Below, piece after piece: positions 26,312 through 39,120 of a stretch of DNA of 64,000 nucleotides. This DNA is from Hemibagrus wyckioides. Lineage: Eukaryota; Chordata; Actinopteri; Siluriformes; Bagridae. Below the pieces are notes generated by a model. It saw nothing but the letters and a program-made list of their open reading frames with translations. It did no database searches and was not told the origin of the DNA. The stretch lies in the NCBI RefSeq assembly GCF_019097595.1, contig NC_080726.1, positions 12,851,705 through 12,915,704 of the forward strand, given 5' to 3'. The translations under genes were made by a program, and so were the position numbers. The number at the start of each line of letters is the position of its first letter. Positions within the stretch are counted from its first letter, which is position 1.

Positions 26312-27780
26312 TTAGACAAGTGCCCACTGAAGAATGCTGGTGTCTTTCCCTCCAGTAGAGATGAGCTGGCTGTCATCATGGAGAAAGGCAACATTGGTCA
26401 CATGGCTGCTATGCCCGCCATATACATGACTGGGTGCCTGAAAGCATGGGAAGAAAGCAAATTTTACAAACTGAATTACATTTCTACAGCACGTGTTAAT
26501 GTGTTTGCACAGATGAGTGCAGGAAGCTTACCCTTGGCTGAGAACAGGGGTAAGAGAACAAACGCACTTTGCCGAAATCATCGCCCGAGGCCAGGACACC
26601 ACGGTTATTTGACCTGCAAACAGCATTGATGTCTGTGCCATCAGCACCGTCTGGCCAGATGCCTAGCAACATGAGACAGAGAAAAATATTTTCATAACAC
26701 AGGAAGGGTCTTACATGAATTAGAGTTTTTCCTTAGGCCTAACAAAGCCTAAATCTCAACACTACACATTTATGACTAACTGTAAATTACTTACAGTAAG
26801 TCATTTACAGATAGTTTGACAGGGTCTCTTCTAAACAATTTTCTGGAAAAGTCTGTAGACAAGAACTGGAAAGTAGATAACTGCTATTCCACCACCGCCA
26901 ATCTCACACCAATGAGAAAAGGAGTTTTAGATACTAGTTACTCTATACCCAAATTATTGTTTTCCTTAAACAAGAGAAACCACTAACTCATTATTGAGTG
27001 ACATGACTCACCAAACACACCAAAACCAAGCACACAAGTTGAAGTGGCCCATTCCAGGTTGCGTACTACCTCTGCGCTTGTAATATGTTTGCCAGTGGAG
27101 GCCTCCCCTTTTAAAGAGAGATTATTAGAATTAGAAAATCAAATGTAATCACCATTAAGTATTCTTGTATGAAGACCAGATTGACAAAGCAACTCACAGT
27201 ACAAGATCTCATAATCTCCTGAGTTTGTGACAATATATTGACTGTTGGTGGACCAGTCTAGATGAGTAACAAAGCTGGAATGCCCCTGAATGAAGAAACA
27301 TATAGTAATGTTTACAATTAGGACAATTTTCTTAAAACTGAAGGGATGACACTGATTTTTTCAAATATGGATAATAATAATAAAAAAAATCTCACAGTGC
27401 ATTTGCTAACACGGCTATACTTTTTTCCATTCTCAGTCACAGCATAGATGTAAACAAAGTTATCATGAGATCCCACAGCTAGGTATGCGCCATCTATGAG
27501 AGAGAAACTTTGTTTTGAATACAGAACATACTTTGTCCTGTAGACCTTCTTGTGAATGTCAGTGTAAATGCAAATGAGGTCTTTGCTTATCTTCATTGCT
27601 TTGTTTTTATTCAGCTAACTAATTTAAACTTTGCATACCTGGAGAATATCTAACATTGGAGATGATTTCATTCCCATCTGTGTGCATAGAAATAAGATCC
27701 CTGGTTTCAGTGTCCAGAACCCACCACCTACAGCAATAAAGATACAATGTTCATGCTGATCATTTTGACATAAAAAATAA

Positions 27781-27837
<57 letters not shown>

Positions 27838-30800
27838 TTATATACATGTTCATATTGATATATACTAAATATGTGTATAAAATAAAATAACTTAAGATAA
27901 TAAAATCATGATTGTACTTGTTTTGACTGCATGATGAAGCCCTTATGTGCAGTCATACCTTCCAGTCATGGTGCCCACAGCAAGCACAGTGCCGCTCGGG
28001 TGAAAGCCAGCAGAACGGCCAGGGTCCTGGATTTCAATGGATATCATCCATGAGATGATAAATATAGCAAGGAACAGCTATACTTTATATGATAAATGCA
28101 TCACAAGCGCTTTTGCTCAGTAAATACAGATCAAATTCAAACTCAGATATACTGTAAATATAATATCACTGTGATTCACTGAATATTTATTATTTGTAGG
28201 AAAAAAATAAACGAATTGGGAACCTCGATGGTCTTGCTCCAGAGAGGTTGGTGGGAGTTAACATCCCACAGGTGGACCTGCTTGTCTTGTCCACATGTCA
28301 CAAACTGTTCAGTGCTAGGGTGTACGTCCAGTCCCCACAACTCATCTGTGTGACCCTGTCAGGCAAGCGTTAAGATACAGAACACAGTGTAAGGGGAAGG
28401 ATAATGCTATGTTTCTTAATTATTAGAATATTTGCAATTGTACGATTTATTTGCATTGAACCTGAACGATAGGTGTGAGAGCACCAGAAAAGGAACCTTG
28501 CAGGATAGCATTTCTTGTGGTTCCCACAAATAATTCATCTTGTTTTCCCTCAGCCACAGTGCGAACAGGCCCAAAAGCCTCAGGAACCTGTATAAAAGCA
28601 CAAAAATAATCACATTTTACTGCCGTCTTTTGTAAGATTTAATCCATGCCTTTTAGAAAAATAGAATCTAGAATATTGTGAAAGAAAAAAATGGGGATGA
28701 AAAGAAAATCTTGAAAGAATCAAACAAAAGGTTTTTCATGTATCCTCAAGTTTAACTGAACTGTTTTAAAGACTTTTATTGTTGCTTCAAATGCAGTATA
28801 ATATTTAATGATAATGCACCAAAAACCAAATATCAAGAAAAACACTATTCATACATGCAAAATTACTCATACGTAACTCATTTCCAGCCACTTTTGGTTT
28901 GTTCTATAAAATTTGGGATTGTTTATTATAAAAGAACAATAGATATGTACAATAGCTGGATTAGATTCCAGTGTTTGACTTTGTTTAGCTTAAATAATTG
29001 TACAGTAGTCCTAAAGATTATGGAATGTGAAAGAGGCTTTTGAAAATAAACTATACACATGGAGGTTGCCTTACCACTATCTCATTCTGTTTGTGGTATT
29101 CATGATCCCACAGCACCACCTTGCGATCCTTCCCTCCTCCAGACACCAGTGTACCGTCCTTCAGCACACAGAGGGAGAAAATCCCACCTTCATGGGCTCC
29201 TGCCACCACCTGGCTGATTCTGTTACCACCTGTCCATAAAAATCCACCATCAACTGAAAGATCAGGTTCTGAAAGGGCAGGTTCTCCACCAATACCATTT
29301 GTTATTCAAATAGGATTTGCCTGCAGTCCTGTTTTTGCATAAACTGAAATACATGGCCATTTTCTTTCAGGAGCACAACCAAACATACAGAGAAGACTGT
29401 TTCCAATGTTGTGTAGAAAAAAAAAGTACATCCATCAGCGAGAGGGTCACTGAATTTACTATCTAGGGACATACTCATTCCACTTTTGTCAGCCAAGTAC
29501 AGGAATGTGAGTCTGAAGTACACACAAAGACCTTTTTAAATCTTCTGTCAAGATTCATCATTACAACTACAGTCTACTGTGACTACTATACAGTATCAAA
29601 CTGCAGAGCACTTCAGACGGAGGTGGGCCATCATAAACATTGCCTAAAACTACACCAAACATTGTTAAAGGTTTTGGGGAAGTACACATCTTTGCATTTT
29701 CCTATTCACAATGTTCCCTTTTGGTAGCTGCAGCCCATCAAAGCCATAGGTTTCTTCTATTCCTCCTGTGCTGTTGTTGACAGTTTATTTTGAACTTCAA
29801 TGACCCATTTGCTGTGCTTATTATGTATTGAACTGTAATACTGAATGTCTGTTAGCATTGTCTGATGTTTAAAGTTTCATTATTGAGCCACAGTATTTAC
29901 TATGTCTGGTGTTTCTCTCAATATACTCTATAATACAGACAATACTCCATATTTGTCTGTTTGTTCTGTATTTTGAAGGATGTGTATTGCTCTTCTACAA
30001 TGTGTACAAATGTATTTTTTAAAAAGGTAACTAAAGTAACAAAAAAAGGATTTCCCAACCTTTAGCCCAAATATAGATGTTTCCACCAGAGTCCCCAGTT
30101 ATTGCATCTCCATTTTCAGCAAAGGTGACACACAGCACATACTTGGGTTTCTCATGTTTCTGATTGACATATCAAAAAGTTAATTTTTGTGGAAATTCCT
30201 TAAAAACAGATGCAACAAACTCAGGATAATAGCATTATCAAATATGGAGAATTTCACAAACCTCAAACAGTCCCTGCCGTTTAGTTAGAGTGTTCCCCTC
30301 TATAGTCCAAAAATTGATATGAGACTTCCCACAGGTGACAATCAGGTTGGCCTCCATGGGGTGGAAGACTGCTCCCAGCACCGAATCATTAGAGCACTGC
30401 AAAATGGAGAGATGCACACATCAGAGGAAATGTAACAATTCTCAATCTTCCAAGCAGGAAACGGAGATTCCTTCACCGTCTACATACAGTCTGACAATTT
30501 CAGTTCAAATTGAATGACATAAATAAACAGGCCATAGAGACATAAATGCACGCATGACAATGACGGTTCATGTGGTGCGCCCATGGTTATTACAAACCAC
30601 AGAGCCTAGTGCAGGAAATCAGCCTTCACCTTATATTTATCATTTATTAAGCTATTGCAAAGTACAGTTAACATGCTCCCATTTTCACTTATAATAACAA
30701 AGCAGTAGTATTTAAATTTTTAGCCAGAGTTTATAGCTCTATTGCTCTGTAGTGATATCTAATAGTTTATCATCCTCATCTCACCTTCACATCAGCAATT

Positions 30801-33800
30801 TGCTTTTCTTTCTGCCAGTCCCACACAGATAGGATGTGGTCATTTGCATCATCAACTGCACACAGATAGGCACCACCATTCTAGGGGTGCAAAGAGATAC
30901 ATCATTTATTCACATTTGTAATTATAAACAAATGACTTATCACATTCTGTCAGTGCACATTTCCATGTATCACTCTAGTCACATTTAAAAGATTTCCAGC
31001 AGGGAAAAATCTTGTAAATTCAACATACCGATTTGGAGAAGGCCACACAGGTGACAGCGCGGTCAAATACACCAGATCCAATCACATGTAGTGTGTTCAG
31101 ACTAACAGAGTCCCAGACACGAACATGAGGAGCTAACAGCTTAACAAAGAGAGTAAAAAAATTAGTTTGCGGTATAAAGGCATTACCATTTAGACGTTTA
31201 GAGTTTTATTCAGATTTGTAATAAGTATCAACATGCAATATATTTAAACATGCCTTAACATTTTATGGTTAGGAAAACATTTCCTTCACTAAGCTCACTC
31301 ACAGCAATCCTGAAAAAAGTCTTACTTTGCCATCTTTGGATGTTCCAGCCACTTGTCCTGTTGCTATGGTGACCATGTCAGGATGGATGGCCAAGCTACA
31401 AAGAGAACATTGAGTTGGTCACAGCCAGCCAGTTAATAAATATAGCTCTATCTCCAGGAGGATTAAGCATGCACTGTAATACTAAACTTTTAAACAAACC
31501 CACTAGTCAATCAATGCTTGAAGATATTTCAATAGTTGTAGATATCTGGAATATACTATAAAATGTGTACAATTTTAAAATTTGTACATTAAAAAAGTAC
31601 ATTAAAAAAACATTTAACAGCAAGATATTTGCCCGATTGGCATCAAATATTGCTATCCACTTTGCTAGGGACAACTGACATAGAATTAATTACATAAGTG
31701 TAAGCCTATTTGGATACAGTATTGATACTGCTTGATTTAACTTATCTGACAGATAGGAACCTACTGAAGGATAACATGAGTAAAAGGGAAAAAAGGGCCT
31801 GGGCCGATTTGTATGCAAATTGTATCAGAATTCATTTTCACTTCCTTCCTCTATGTATATGTATATGTATAAAAGTAGATGGTGGAGGTTAGATGATCTA
31901 CAGTTTTGATCAAGATATCAGCATTGTCAACGCTTATAACAGCAGTTAATTTGTATTGGCTACAAAAGGTGGATTCATTTGGAAACAGATTGCGGTTTAC
32001 TGACAAACCCGTTCCATGATCAAACGTATTTAGTGTATCCTTTTGTACAATGAAGGCCAGTCTCTGCAAATATTATAGATATTTACCATTTTACATCATC
32101 ATTGTGGCCCAGGTAGTGTCTTTGCTGCTGCTCCTCCACATTATACAGCACAACAATGGAAGCATTGAAGTAGACTATCTCTCCCGTGGGCAACAAGTAC
32201 AGGTTAGAACGGCAGTCTCTGCCCCTGTAACCATAACTGACAGACTGGGTTAAGAAACATAAATGAAAAGTGGACCATAGGAAATTATGTTGAGTATATA
32301 TGTATATACGTATACATATGTTCAAGTAGAATATGGAATATTATGCACACTTGGCAGCCTAATATCAAGGATACACCCACTGAAGCTTAAGCTTGCGGTC
32401 TGTCAGTGCCACCTTTTGGTCAAGACTGTAGTTCTCTCTCAACTGGTCAGGAACGTGCATGGTAACTGGACGGCCACGCAGGAACATCCTCACGTACCCA
32501 TCCTCTGTTTAATAAAGTGCAAAAAGCTGCTCAAATAACAGATTAACAGATTTTTTTTTCGTTTTATGTTAATATCAAACCACTGCTGTAGGCCTTAATA
32601 TATCAAATATTTTTGTGGCATTTTTCTGTTAGAATTTTTTATAATTGGCCTTATGCAATTCCATCGCTTTTACAGAACATTGATGAAGATCCTTTTTTTT
32701 TGTTTGCTAGTTAAGCAGCTATATCTGATTCTCAATATTATTTGTGTATAGGTTTCACAAAGCTGTGTCAATATATAAAAGAGGCAGGGGCTAAAACTTG
32801 TCTGACAGCCTCTAGCGTACAGCATCAAAGTGGAAAAACTACTGGGTGTAGACTTACCAGCATTGAGGGTGCACTCTTTGGTTTTACTGAAAGACAACAA
32901 AAACAAAAATCTTTAGCTATCTATACAGCATAAAACATATTTTAATGTATATATATTAATCCTTTTACTAACATCTTCATTAAATATCATTACATGTTAA
33001 GTGTGTAAAGGTGGAGCTTGAATATTTTATTAGGCTCATGCTCAGGCTCAGGCTAGTGCAATAATGTGATTGCAGCTAATTACACACAAAGTAAATATAC
33101 ATACATTTATATTTACCACCCATATCATTATTAACGTTCAAAAGTTTTTTATAGCATCGTTTTGATGTTGTTATATTTGCTAAAGAAAGTAGGATTCAAC
33201 CCATGGCTCTACTTGCTGTACCCCCATGCTTTTCTGTCTCTCTTCGTGATTGTGTGTGTATGTATACAGGAAGTTATCTTCGCATGCAATGTGCCAGTGT
33301 CTGTTAACCCTTATCAGTACACATGCAGTTTAACAGCTATCATCAAAATCAATAGGACATAGTGTTACAGCAGCAATCAGCAACAGAATTTGGAGCCACT
33401 GCTTTTATTTCTAGAAGATCTAGAAAATATAAATGATAAACTGATAAATTAACAAATGTTAAGATATCTTTTAAAAAAAAAAAAAAAAAATCAGCAGCTG
33501 AAGTAAAGCATGGCTATTGTGAGTGTCTTATGAAGCAACCCTGAAGCAACTGAAGCCCTTTCTAAAAGCAGGCCCATTTTGTCTAGGACTCCATGTAAAC
33601 CTTTAATTAAGGCAGGGCTTTTATCAAATGAGGCTGCACAGAAGCCAGTATTCTTACCAAGCAATTTTAACATGCTGCTGACTAAGACGCCAATTTTACA
33701 CTAAAGTAAATCCATCTGAATATAACGTAAAAGTAAAAGAAAAGAAGTTTCCAAAGCGTTTGTATACGAGACATAAATGCTTGCTAAGTCAACAACACTG

Positions 33801-36727
33801 AAAAAGAAGATGTGTGCAGAAGTGAGCAGGATTCTATTCAGCCATTTTGAGGTTTATTTGTTCTGGCAGAATCCTATCAGTGAGGTTGTGTTGGAGGAAG
33901 TCAATATGCCTAATGCATGTGGATATGTGGGGGTGGAGGGAGATCAATCTGCACAGAATGCAATTTTAGCAGTTAAAATTGTTGAAATGTAGTGCATGCA
34001 ACAGGCTTTCTGCATGTGCTTGTCATTACAAATAAACAAATAATACCAGATGGTAACATGTAGATGTTTTGCCCAGTGACTCACACATCATTAACATTAT
34101 GTGTTTACATCATAAGACATTTTACAACCACAAGCATGGGTTTTAGAACCAAAAGTGGACACTTCACTACTACACTTTCTTAAGATTTTCTTAAAATGAA
34201 AATATTATCAATATTTTATTCAGCTACAAATGCAAACAAAACACTGTGCTTTTGAAGCAAGACTAAAAGAAACTCTTATTGTTATAGTCTTAAACCTAAT
34301 ATATTGTCGTAGTTTTATATATATGATGAGTGAGGCAATCTCGTAATCGAATAGAAAAGGAGGCTTCAGACTGAAGATAAACAAAATGGCCTCGTAATTC
34401 CATGACTGTATATTTAAGGGAGCCACTTTTAATATCTCACATCCTGATTCAAACACAAACTGAAAACAAACAGTTAAATACCTGGTTTTAATGTGCTACT
34501 GCCCCCCCATTAGTCTGCAAGAGTAACTCTTTCATAAAGAGTTCAATGAACTTTGTAAAGGTTCTTCTTATTTGTAACGATCTAGTCAATCACTTATAAA
34601 TAACATTCCAATAGCTTTAAAGCCGTATTAACAGACAGTACCAAAATTAGAACACTCCACCTTGGCTTCATGTATCCACTAAATCTGCCAAAGTTTAGAA
34701 AGCATGCAAGCAAGTTGAATCTTCTGAAAATGTCAAAAGTAAAACAGATAGAAATGTTTACCTTTGTGATTTCTTCATGGTATTTTTCTTTTGAGTAATA
34801 ATAAGGGATAACAGGACCGTGCAAACGAACAGGCAACAGACAAGTTCCTTGTGTGAGAACTTATGCCGTGTTGGGCTATGACTCTAGCCAGCCAATAGCA
34901 ATGCACTTCCTCCTTCTGAATGACCAGCCCTTTCCATGTGACCACACCCTGTGGTAATTCAGTGCAGACCTATACTGAATTTTGTGTTGAGAGTAACTAA
35001 CAAAGAGGGTGCTGGCTAGGCAGAAGCAGTTACACAGAGCTTCACTATGATCTAGTAGGATTATTCACTGCTCAAACAATGTACAGGTGGTCTGGCATTT
35101 TAGTTTTGGTGAGAGTTAACTCTTTTGCTGCCTAGTTCATGTGAAACGTTGTGAAATTTGATCACCTGCCTGTGGTTTATATTACCAAGAGACAAACCAT
35201 GGCTTATTATCACATTTGAACCAAGTAAAATAAAATCTGAACAATGGCTGTAAACCTGCTTCTAATAAGAAACAGTTGACGCAAATTAACCTGGATTAGT
35301 CGAACAGCTTGCCCCAGTGTAACCAGGAGACATGTTTTGAAACAAGTAATTAAGTTACAGCATTTAGGAAAACAGACAAAAGTAAGAAGATATCTCAGTA
35401 GTATAATACAAAAGCAAACAAAGGTAAAACTGATTATAAAATTACAGTGCCAAATCATTTATTTTTTGCTAATATAACAAAAACCCTTCTATTCTGATAC
35501 TGCCTTTTTGACATTTTGCTGGAAGACGGAGCAACTTCAATAAACAGCTACAAAACAATATAGTACTAAAAATAGTAGCACTCCATACAAAAAAAGAGCA
35601 TGCAGTCTTGTCACGGCTATTATCAAAGAGATGTTATTGACATTACATGCTCTACAAAGACAGCCCGACATTTCAATGCGTATAATGACAGGATGCATGC
35701 ACTTGAATGTATGCAGCTCTTACAATAAGAAATCAGAAATAAAAAGGAAACAAAAATGCAGAACTTGCCGCAGAAAATGAGAGTGATTACCTGTCTCTTT
35801 TGCCACAGGTAGAGCTGCTGGATGAGGTGGTTCTGCTGCGTGAGTCCGCCATCTCTTTCCTGGCTGTGGACAGACGTTCTGTGGACATGCTTTTCCTGAC
35901 AGATGAGAAGCATGTACAGGGAGACAAAAGCACAGGCATGGTATTATACACAGCACATATATAATTCATAGGGGCTTGTTAGAGCTGAAGAGAATATGCA
36001 AGAATGGAAAACACACTGACAGTTGAAAAAGGGGGGAGGAAGGGTTAAAACACTGCAGTCAAACTGAATAAAATTACAAAACCTTCAAAACTATTTACTG
36101 TTTTGTTGTATCAGATAGTCCTGACACATTTAGAGTTCAGATCAGATGTTATATGGACTTGAAACGAATGTTTAAGATTGTACTAAATAGACCATGTTGA
36201 CTGAACAGAGAGGCTAGTGTATGCATTATTTGTACAAGAAAACACAGATCCTGCAGGCTGGAGTAGGCATACAGGCCTTGCCAACATGTTCACTGCTCAG
36301 TACTGCCACCTTTAGGTGATATTTAAAGTCACTACACTAACATCATAAAAGACAAGACTATCAATGGTGATGCTGACGACAACTACTGCTACTTCTACAA
36401 CCCATAATAATAATAATAATAATCACCATATTCATTATCTTCATCGCAATCAACATAGCAATTTATTAACAGACTAAAAGTTTTTATCAAATCAACAATA
36501 CAGCAACAAAATCCCCAGTTTAATAAAACCAGTCAAAACTTTGGGCACACCTAATCACAAACTGCATTTTCACCCCTTTACATTGATTGCTGCCACTTTA
36601 CAATGCTAGGACACCCTGAATAATCCTGAGCTTTGGTTACTGCCTGTTTCACATGTTCCTCCATGTCTGCATGGGTTTCATCTTGGTTCACCAGGTGGAC
36701 TGGTGACTTTAAGATTGCTCCCAGATA

Positions 36728-36758
<31 letters not shown>

Positions 36759-39052
36759 GCGTGCGTGCGTGTGTGTGTGCAGATGGTGCCTTGTGGTGAA
36801 CTGTTGTGTTATCCAGGGTGAATTACTGCCTTGTGTGCAGTGTTCCCAGAATAGGCGCTGCACTCACCATGACCAGGATAAAACTGTTACTGATGATGAA
36901 TGAATGAATAAATAAACACGTTAAAGCCTTCTTATATTTAAAATTCTTAAAAATAGCCTCCTTGTGCCTTGATAACAGCTTTGTAAACTCCTGACTTTCT
37001 CTAAACCAGCTTCATAATGTAGTCACCTCTTGAAGGAGTTTCCACATCTAGTGTATGGAGAACTTGTTGGCTGCATTTGCTTTATTCTTCAGTTCAGTTT
37101 AACACAGGATACAATCAGATGTGTCCAAAATGTTGATGGTATTGTATCTGTCATGATACATCTTTTCCCATATCTTTTTTTTAAATATTGCAATGCAAAT
37201 TACTTTACATTTTTTTAATTATTTTACCTTTTGATAGACATCAGGACCTCCTTTTTAGGAGAGGAAGGTGAGGATGGGAAGCCCCCCATCCTTTTCTGCT
37301 CAATATAACCATTGGCTAAAGGCTTGGATGGAAGGGCTTGTAGAATCTGGCGGACTGAAACCAGGAAGCAGCAACAGATAAGATAAGCAAATGAGCAACC
37401 CAAGTGATATAGGTCTGTTTTACATATGACAGTTTTAGATGTAACAATAACTGCAGGTTGAAACCACAGCTCTTAATCATACTAAGAAAAAATGACAGGC
37501 AACTAGTCAGGGGTGGAAAAGTAGTAAGAAATTATACTTAAGTGAGACTGATATAAATAACAAACATTTTACTCATTTAAGGTGATTGTATGTAACCTCA
37601 AATGTATTAGAAAATGTTGCTACATTTAAATGCTCACGTATAAAAGAAAGTAGTATGACCTTTGTCATGTTTACAACATAAAAAAAACATTTTTCATATG
37701 AAACGAACTTTTGTTACTTATCTAAATCTAAATCTTTGGTGGCTTAACCATCTTCAGATGCACTGATTAGCTAGTTTTCAGCATGAGCAGGTCACCACAG
37801 GCAAGAAATTGGCACGATTCTTGTTTTTTTTTCTACATTGATAGAGGTAATTGAATGCTAAACTGAATTGTAAATTACATATGCAGGAGCCAACTGATTG
37901 ATATATAGCATGTACTTGTTAAGAAAATAAGAAATTTTGAGATTTATAACAAGTACATTCCAAGCTCTAAAGGTCTACATAAAAATGTAAGGAATTCAGT
38001 AAGAGTACAAGCATTCAATTTCTATAACACCTAAGTAAAATTGAATAATATTTAAATATGGTCATTAATTACAATTAATCATGTATTTTCCACTCATGCA
38101 ACTAGTACCAAGACGTGTTCCTTTTGGTTTAAGATACATTGCTATCGCTGTGTCTTCCTGGCAGGCAGGACCGTACCTCAGACAGGTAAAGCTAAAAGCA
38201 TTTGTCATAATAGTGCTGACCTTTGGTGGGTGCTCCTTTCCTGCTGTTGGCTTGTGTGAGTTCCTCACAGTAACCCAGTCTGCGTAGTGCATCAGCTAGA
38301 GCAGCCTTCAACAGCTGGATCTCATCCTCCTGCAGCTGCACCCTCTGCTCCAGGTGAGACAGGCGGTCATCCATCTCCATCCCACTCCCTGCAGAGAAGT
38401 TATCATCTGAAAAAGACAGAGGAGAGTGACAACCTATAACTGGTGTTACTGAGAAGTGGGTGACACATTTTCATGTGTGAATATTCTCTTCTATAAATGT
38501 AAACAACATGATTACTTATTCAAATCTGAGACAAGTAGCAGTGAGCAGCATGGTGGATGTCTATAACAATGGCAAATGAGAACTACAACAGAGCTGATTT
38601 GTGCAACAAAACAAGAGACTTATTTAAAGGAGAATGCAAGCAATAAGTAAATACTTCTTAAAAGAAAACAATTATAGTCGTTTGATAATTATGGCAGTTT
38701 TCTAAAAAAAATAATAATAATAATAGCAACCTTTCTATACTTATATAGAGAAAACAAGGCTTGCTTGTTTGTTTGCAAGGATAATATAACGACCAGCCTG
38801 CAAGCCTAATAAACCTTCTGTTTGGTGCCAGCACCTGCTAACACAGAGCGTGCATAGCTAAAGCGTACTTTTAACATGTGGCAAGCACATCAACAGCAAG
38901 GGCACCAGGTCAGAGAATACAATGTGATGGAGAGATGGGGAGGGTCAGAGCAGAGGAAAGGGAACAAAACAGAACAAGAGGAAACTCAAGGCTCAGAAAG
39001 CAAGCTAGTTAAATATTGATTAAAAGGTGACACGTCCCCTCCTACCTGCCAT
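26312..39052 (-). CDS. eml2: Echinoderm microtubule-associated protein-like 2 (22 coding exons)
   Basis: Family role: EML proteins bind microtubules through an N-terminal trimerising coiled coil plus a tandem WD40 (TAPE) domain. Seen: 22 exons with matching phases, high to low: 39052-39046, 38406-38221, 37354-37228, 35895-35791, 32886-32858, 32504-32375, 32236-32087, 31395-31326, 31139-31029, 30880-30785, 30396-30262, 30159-30060, 29229-29075, 28587-28462, 28355-28224, 28026-27959, 27727-27639, 27493-27396, 27285-27198, 27107-27012, 26662-26532, 26437-26312. They total 2,355 nt (784 aa and TAA). The coiled coil spans about residues 12-55, a Ser/Thr/Lys-rich linker follows to about 150, the HELP motif (YGYRGRDCR) is near 195, and WD repeats run to the C-terminal DTSILQW. 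It resembles EML2 more than EML1 at HYLGHNDD, AIHPDMVTIATG, GVFDRAV, VLGFGVFGIW and GAYLAVGSHDN. The exon chain is secure; the paralogue call rests on remembered human sequences and on gipr synteny. Confidence 0.93.
27782..27836. repeat. Compound (TA)n(CA)n microsatellite in an eml2 intron
   Basis: It lies in the intron between the eml2 exons at 27639-27727 and 27959-28026, and has no coding content. Confidence 0.95.
36528..37230 (-). mobile_element. Tc1-like fragment interrupted by a nested retroposon, in an eml2 intron
   Basis: The left end ccagtcaaaactttgggcac is a terminal repeat of a common fish Tc1 family. The family's next antisense block (agcctccttgtgccttgata, then ttgaaggagtttccaca) resumes only at about 36950. 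The gap, about 36640-36918, holds another repeat with ccaggtggactggtgacttt, a TG microsatellite, ataggcgctgcactcaccat and a TGAA tail, which looks like a nested SINE/LINE 3' end. It lies between eml2 exons 3 and 4. Confidence 0.6.
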
Positions 39053-39120
39053 CCCAGTAAGGGCTAAATGTGTCAGACAGTCAGTCAGTGGTACAGCCGA
39101 TGGTGCTCTAGCTTGCTTTC
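39046..39120 (-). other. eml2: eml2 candidate first coding exon (ATG plus 4 nt) and 5' UTR
   Basis: On the minus strand an ATG at 39052-39050 is followed by GCA G and then a donor (GTAGGA). Splicing to 38406 completes an Asp codon and gives MADDNFSAG, in frame with the coiled-coil exon. Adding these 7 nt makes the whole coding length divisible by three. The Kozak context is good, with G at -3 and +4. EML family proteins commonly place their first exon junction just before such a DD motif. An alternative is initiation inside exon 2 at MEMDDR after an upstream non-coding exon. The 5' UTR boundary is not determined. Confidence 0.5.

Noticed and set aside
26312..39052. Calling this gene eml1 or eml4 because of the long N-terminal coiled coil
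   Set aside because: WD-domain signatures (HYLGHNDD, AIHPDMV, VLGFGVFG) and the gipr neighbour fit EML2 better; a long EML2 form with a coiled coil is expected.
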